A stretch of 64,000 nucleotides of DNA from Nymphaea colorata. Its lineage: Eukaryota > Streptophyta > Magnoliopsida > Nymphaeales > Nymphaeaceae. A model generated the notes under the pieces. That model worked only from the letters and a program-made list of their open reading frames with translations. It was not told where the DNA came from and made no database searches. A program made the position numbers and the translations under genes. The stretch lies in assembly GCF_008831285.2 (NCBI RefSeq), contig NC_045139.1, positions 5,678,704 through 5,742,703 of the forward strand, in the 5' to 3' direction. Shown here piece after piece: positions 57,878-64,000 of the stretch; position 1 is the stretch's first letter, and each line of letters opens with the position of its first letter.

Positions 57878-58146
57878 TTAACAAAAAAAAAGTGCTTTGT
57901 TTATCAACTTTTGTTGCAGGATTTGTAAGTCAGAAAAATTAAAAAGTCACTATATTGACACTAATGATTGTCTATGCTGGCTTTAATGATGATTTGTGAT
58001 CCTTATAGCAAACAATTTCTTAAAGTTGAACTGCGGGCATCTTCTTTTTTCACACACACAGACATATATATATTTCACTACCATATTAATTTGGAACCAT
58101 GTTAATTTGTTTTACACTACCATATTTGAAGGTGAGACATGATAAC

Positions 58147-58192
<46 letters not shown>

Positions 58193-59919
58193 TATATATT
58201 TCTACTGACAGGAAAGTAATTTTTTCTGGTTTTTAATATTAAAATAAAAATTTTGTCCACGAAAAGTGGTTTACAATTATAAACTGGATTTAAGCCGTGG
58301 CCGAGTCGGGTTCTGTTTTGTTTACTGAAGCTATCTGGTTGGGTTCCAATATAAGTGTAAATCTCTCTTATTTATCAAGTTAGGCAACTAGCTCAGAATT
58401 TCTTCTATGAAAACTTCAACACTAGGCTTTAGCAGAAAGATACAACTATAGTCTTAAATATCGTTACGGAGTTTTAAACGGCAACGTTTTTCTCAGGTAT
58501 AATATGACAGACATAAAAAAATATAGGAAAGAAAGGGAAAATTGTATTTTTTTAAAATTTAAAAACTAAACATGGAGAAAATAAAATAAGTGAAAAAATA
58601 ATAACACAAACATCAAAAGCTAAGTAGATTTGCAATAAATACAAAATGAAAATAAAAAAAACTGTTTGGCATTAAAAAAATGAAAAAGTAAAAACAACTC
58701 ATTAAAAATGAGTTTTTTCGTTTTTCACATTTTTTTCAAAAAAACACAAATTTTAAAGTTTTAAATGACATGTCATTTTTTCATGTTTTTTTTTTTCGTG
58801 CTTTTTCGAAAATAATGCGTTTCTTGTGACTATGGATAGAACTACTAGAAGACTATATCTTAGATACCAGATGATATTTCAGAACTTATTCTTTAGATCC
58901 ATGATTTTCAACAATGATCTTAGGTCTTTTGTTTTTAGTGATGCAGAATTTAATTAGAACATAAATTTCTAACCTTTGCATTTTCAATTCATAGATCTCA
59001 TAGATTCATGGATGCGAGGACAGCAAAAATCTTCAACATATTTAACAGTAATACAAAATATTTCAAACTTTGCAATGTTTTAGAAGTAACTAAGTTTATC
59101 TATAGCTGATTAAAAAGGTTTATAAGTTTAACTTTGTCAAGTTCAAAGTTCAGTCAATAAGTTACCATTTTGAGCTCTAAAATTAACATGAAAATTTTAA
59201 TTACATGATTTTGTGAATATTTTCTCAGGGGCAACTTTATAGCATTAACAAAGACAAAATAGATCCAAATTATAACCAATTTAAACATTTATGAAAAGAA
59301 AGTTGTCCGATTAGGTAATGTAAAAAATGTGTTGGTATTAACAAGAAACCTGTGTGCATTTAGGTATTCTATTTAGTTTATATCTTTAACTGAACTGAGG
59401 TTAGTGACAATAATTTAGCAGTGGAAACTTTGTTTTTGATTGAAAAACTTGGGTGTGTTTTCAACAGTATGAAATAGCAAGGTGCCTTTTTCAATTATAG
59501 TCAAATCTTTGGTGCATCTTGAAAAAATTTCAAATTAAAAAAGAAAATTTTCTATAGCTGCAGTATCTGTTGATAATATTTACTTGAGCAAGTTGCAGAG
59601 GACAAGATTAGACAGGAATATTTGAGTAACCCACATACTCCCAACTTGGTGCCATACTTAAGATCAAATTGGTCAATTATGACATATTTTCAAGACAAGC
59701 TAGGTGATTTTCTATAGTAAAATCATCTCATAATAAAGATTCAATTCATAGAGGTTAGGTAACTTGTCCTTTGCTGTTGCCATCAGGAGTGAATTTTTAA
59801 TCCAAGAAAGCAACACTGTTGTCGATTATAAAAAGAAGGTGGCAGGATAAGATCATCTTCATAAGGTTGACCAGAAGCACATGATATTTAGGAAATAAAT
59901 AAATGTACCCTGTAGATTA
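57878..59919. other. Gene-free AT-rich spacer
   Basis: Includes a (TA)n tract at 58150-58190 and a poly-A/T-rich low-complexity part at 58490-58810. No exon or RNA gene recognised. Confidence 0.5.
58150..58190. repeat. (TA)n microsatellite
   Basis: About 20 TA units. Confidence 0.95.
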
Positions 59920-60075
<156 letters not shown>

Positions 60076-60139
60076 TGCTTTGTTGATGACACAAGCTTCA
60101 CACTCTTTCCAATTTCAGGTTCATATGAAAGACCTTAAG

Positions 60140-60330
60140 TAGAGATGTCCATGGATTGGATTCGGATTATATATGTGACTAATAGGGATGAAGTTGGATT
60201 TTAAGAAGTGATATTGGATAGTATATTCGAATTTGGATTCAGCTTTAAATAAATATCCAGTAGAATTTGGATTTGGATTAGAAGTCGGATTTAGCTTCAA
60301 CAGAGATATATTAAGAAACAAAATATCAAC
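60140..60330. repeat. Degenerate GGATTCGGAT-family copy
   Basis: Starts TAGAGATGTCCATGGATTGG, then GGATTCGGATTATATATGTG and further GGATTTGGATT words. No right end or target duplication. Confidence 0.55.
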
Positions 60331-60541
60331 ATATTGGGTGGTAGACATAGATGAAAGAGATATCAAGGCAATATAACACAAGAAAAGTTGACGGTTGAAA
60401 AGCTATGTATGACCTTTGTATTTCATGAAAACATGTCAACAACTGTGATTGTCAACAAAAAAAACTTTGTTGAGACCATCTGCATCATTAAATTCAGGGA
60501 CGGCATTGTGAATTTGGAAATATTGAAGATTGGAACATCAC

Positions 60542-60632
<91 letters not shown>
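60542..60632. repeat. Compound (CT)n(TA)n microsatellite
   Basis: About 11 CT units followed by about 34 TA units. Confidence 0.97.
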
Positions 60633-60633
<1 letters not shown>

Positions 60634-60948
60634 CTGTGATTAATGTGGAATGCTCAAAATTATGTCAAAAAGGCATGAAAATGTACTGGAACAAATACGA
60701 TTTTATGAGAACACATTAAGATCACCTGTTTTAGCCTTTTGGGCTCATAAAAGACACGCTACACATTTAACTTTCGTGATCTTTGTTGTCGATAGTTCTT
60801 AATCATCTCTCCTATCTGCTCTCAGAGAGATCCATTGTTTAAATAATCACCAAGATCCTCATTGAAGGAGATCCACCGTTTAAACGGACGGCGGATTTCA
60901 AATGCACACTTTTCAAATCCAAAACCATGGATCTGAGATCCAACCGCA

Positions 60949-61370
<422 letters not shown>

Positions 61371-61512
61371 GTACTCCCACTTTAATTTCCTCATTATACC
61401 GTTGTCCTTCTTTTCTATCTCTTTCTCCTTTTGCTATACAGTATGGAAAGTTAAATTATGTTACGTATTGGATCCTTTCTTTCTTTCTATCTTCCAGCCT
61501 TCTTAGAGTCTT

Positions 61513-61732
61513 GAAGTTGTTCTTCATGAAGAATCCAAATAAATCATTGATGAAATCTATGTGTTGAGAGATAAGGATTCAAAATTGAAGTTGTTCTTCA
61601 TGATGAATCCAAATAAATCATTGATGAAATCTATGTGTTGAGAGATAAGGATTCAAAATTGAAGTTGTTCTTCATGATGAATCCAAATAAATCATTGATG
61701 AAATCTATGTGTTTAGAGATAAGGATTCAAAA
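61513..61732. repeat. 74-bp tandem repeat, three copies
   Basis: Units start GAAGTTGTTCTTCATGATGA at 61513, 61587 and 61661, nearly identical, in the presumed first intron of the second CASPL gene. Confidence 0.93.
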
Positions 61733-61911
61733 GAAGTAAGGAAAGGAAAAATTGAAGAAAACTTCATGTGCAGATTGGATTTCAAAAACACCCAAGTTCT
61801 CAGCTGTGTCTGCTCATCAAATCCTAACCGGACATCAGAAATTCATAATTTCTGTTTTTCTCTTTGAGTTCTTCATCTCAAAAAAAAGAAAAAGAAAGCA
61901 AAAATAATTAC

Positions 61912-61913
<2 letters not shown>

Positions 61914-61955
<42 letters not shown>
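61914..61955. repeat. (TA)n microsatellite
   Basis: About 20 TA units. Confidence 0.95.
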
Positions 61956-61956
<1 letters not shown>

Positions 61957-62000
61957 TAGGGAATCTGGGCTATGGGAAAAACGATTTTTGAGTTCTCAGC

Positions 62001-62338
62001 CCAGCCAAACGGCCTTCTCTCCTACCCAGTCTACCATTACAAGCAATCCTGAGAAAGTCTAACCTATCAGAATTCTCAGGAGCTCATGCTTGAAACTCTA
62101 TTTCTAGGAATTCCTGCTGCTTTCCTAGGAAAATTGTGGTTGAATAAACTGAAAATGACTGTTCGTAGACCAGCCAAACGGACCCTCTCCACCAAGTCCC
62201 AATCATAAGAAATTAAATCCAGTCTATCAGAATTCTCAGGTACTGCTCTCTAGCTCATGCGTGAAACTCCGTTTCTATGCGAATTCCTGCTGCTTTCCAG
62301 GCTACGAAAATTGCGGTTGAACAAGTCAAAAATGACTT
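62001..62338. repeat. Imperfect direct repeat, period about 169 bp
   Basis: Two copies begin CCAGCCAAACGG at 62001 and 62170 and share CTATCAGAATTCTCAGG and GAATTCCTGCTGCTTTCC. They differ by many changes and small indels, so the duplication is old. The CCAAACGG start resembles MITE ends seen in many plants, but no inverted repeat was confirmed. Confidence 0.75.
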
Positions 62339-64000
62339 CGGAGCAGTTCTCTGTGTCGTTATCTTACCATCTAAAGTGGGTTGACTAGAGAAATGGAATT
62401 CATTAGCGTAAACCTCAACTATGTCAAGCATGTATTTGATAATGAGTACTTCAGATGGGAAGAAATAAATTAATAATAAATCCATTTACTATCTTGTAAT
62501 TGGATTCAGGCATTCAGCATTTACAGGAAAGAAGGGTGTTATCTACTGGATTCAAATGCACTTAAAATCAGATTTTCATTGAAAAAAGAGAAAAAAAAAA
62601 GTTTATTGAGTTCATTAGAAGTCTGCTCTTGACCATCATCAACAACAAGAGTTCTATCTTCTAGTTATTTTTTTGGATTGCAAATGGTGGTGTGGTATAA
62701 GTTACTTTTGAGTTGAAGGGAGCAACCATAAGTTCACCCAAATTCCGAAGCAACCATGGACCTCATGAGCAGGGGAAATGGAAGACGGGCTTCAGGTTTT
62801 GGGGTATCTCCTTCCATCCTTCGGCTAAGTTAGGCTTTTAGAAGCTCGTGATTGATCATATTTTTCCTTGATTTTCTTGCTTTTTTTTACATCTCTTAAT
62901 TTTTTAATTATGAAGAAATAATTTTATTTTGTACTTTATTTTAGTTTAAACTTTTGTAATTAGTGTTGAACCCCATAATTATATTATTCACCAGAAAAGC
63001 TTCTCATTTACGGAAGTATACTATCTTTGTGTAGTCACTAGCTAATAGAAGATCATTTTGGAGCATCATATCACCTATCTATTTCATCAGGTTTAGATAC
63101 TGATAGTTCTATAAATGACCTAAGTGACTTTTGATTACTACCCAACTAAAAAACTTTGGACATGTAAGACCCAGCTACTCCAAACTTGGATTTTGGATTT
63201 GGAGCTCCTGTGGAACCAACAAGTCCATACCATACCAGATCTTCCGCTCGGATATAAGATTCAAAACCCTGAAAAACACTAGGATGTGTAGGGGGTTCAT
63301 ATATAAGACCTTGTTTGGATCTGTAATTCTTCGTAAGATACAAGGTTGGATCTGGATCTTGGATCGGGTCCACGCCAAGGGCCACTATGTCGGTGATGGG
63401 TCCACAAGGGCAGTGTGGACACTCGATGTTTAATTTGATGACCTTGTGGACAGTGAAGAGTACAAGAAACGCCAGGCTCATTTTTTAGGACTGTTAGGCA
63501 GATGTCCACATAAACTCCGACTCATATTTTGGATCTTTCCTTCCGTCCATACGACTCCATCATGGAAAATTCATGCACAATTTTTTTTTATTCTGAATAG
63601 TTCACACTCAACTTCGAAATTATTTGTAATTAGTTATTAGGGTATTATTTGACTAAGGGAACATCAAAGTTTCCACCCAACCCGTCGTTTTCTTAGAGTA
63701 TATGACATACTTACCATGTTTTATATGTTAATTTGGACCTCCTAGTATACATACTACTAATATTGTAATACATGTTCCCACATTTTACTAAATGATATTT
63801 TGGAATTTCACAGTGAGTACTGCATTTGCCCTTATGTGAATGATGTCTTTTGTTTATCAATAAAGGCATTTTGCCGCTAAAATTTGTAGTACCGTGCACA
63901 ACTCTCGGTGCATGACATATTTTTTTTTTTATTGGCTCACTTTTAAAAGGTCTATAACCAGCACAAAAGTTAGAACAATTTACTAGAGGGGCACTTGTTT
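62339..64000. other. Presumed CASPL intron or spacer; no exon seen
   Basis: I looked for a second CASPL exon (a GTACTCCCTG-like start and an xDQ-like end) and did not find one. A somewhat GC-richer patch at 63160-63430 opens several overlapping frames on both strands, but none has a recognisable domain. Confidence 0.4.

Overview
The window is nuclear DNA of a flowering plant. The evidence is multi-exon genes with GT..AG introns, a Copia retrotransposon with an initiator-Met-tRNA primer site, many hAT-type elements with 8-bp target duplications, very long (TA)n microsatellites, and plant-only families (TIR-NBS-LRR receptor, CASP-like membrane proteins, F-box). An intact TIR-NBS-LRR gene argues against a grass or most other monocots. 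A eudicot, magnoliid or early-diverging angiosperm fits; I cannot name the species from sequence alone.

Layout. 1-93: first 31 codons of an F-box gene leaving the window on the left (minus strand). 1.5-5.2 kb: tandem duplications and gene-free DNA. 5.16-10.68 kb: a Copia element (minus strand) with two ~283-bp LTRs, a broken gag-pol and a nested 258-bp hAT-like MITE. 10.7-13.8 kb: a MITE candidate, two exons of a decayed thioredoxin-like 4B (DIM2-type) gene, and an older Copia remnant. 15.9-17.4 kb: an intronless SAM-methyltransferase/spermidine-synthase-like gene (minus). 19.35-32.19 kb: a five-exon TNL immune receptor of 1534 residues (plus), whose first intron carries a 3.8-kb hAT transposon. 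33.25-33.69 kb: a small hydrophobic protein of unknown family. 35-39.3 kb: hAT-like MITEs, one of which holds a fragment of a phenylalanine ammonia-lyase (PAL) gene. 40.07-48.34 kb: a 12-exon DEAD-box helicase of the HAS1/DDX18 type (plus). 50.5-51.4 kb: a MITE nested in another MITE. 54.07-57.55 kb: a three-exon CASP-like gene, and from 61.08 kb the first exon of a second, tandem CASP-like gene whose later exons lie outside the window.

Genes and mobile DNA. The intact genes have unrelated jobs: ribosome biogenesis (HAS1), immunity (TNL), membrane scaffolding (CASP-like) and methyl transfer. Nothing suggests they work as one system. The unusual content is in the mobile DNA. Several short elements share hAT-like ends (TAGGGRTG or YTRTGTCACRYGG) and 8-bp duplications, but each family fills its body with its own short word: GGCCCGG, GAGTCGAGCTCGAG, GGATTCGGAT, GGGTACGG or GTGCGG. 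One full-length relative still carries a decayed BED/DUF659/hAT-dimerization transposase. It and two short relatives sit in the first introns of three different genes. Several of these elements contain long (TA)n tracts. All coordinates come from reading by eye; no alignment or database search was run.
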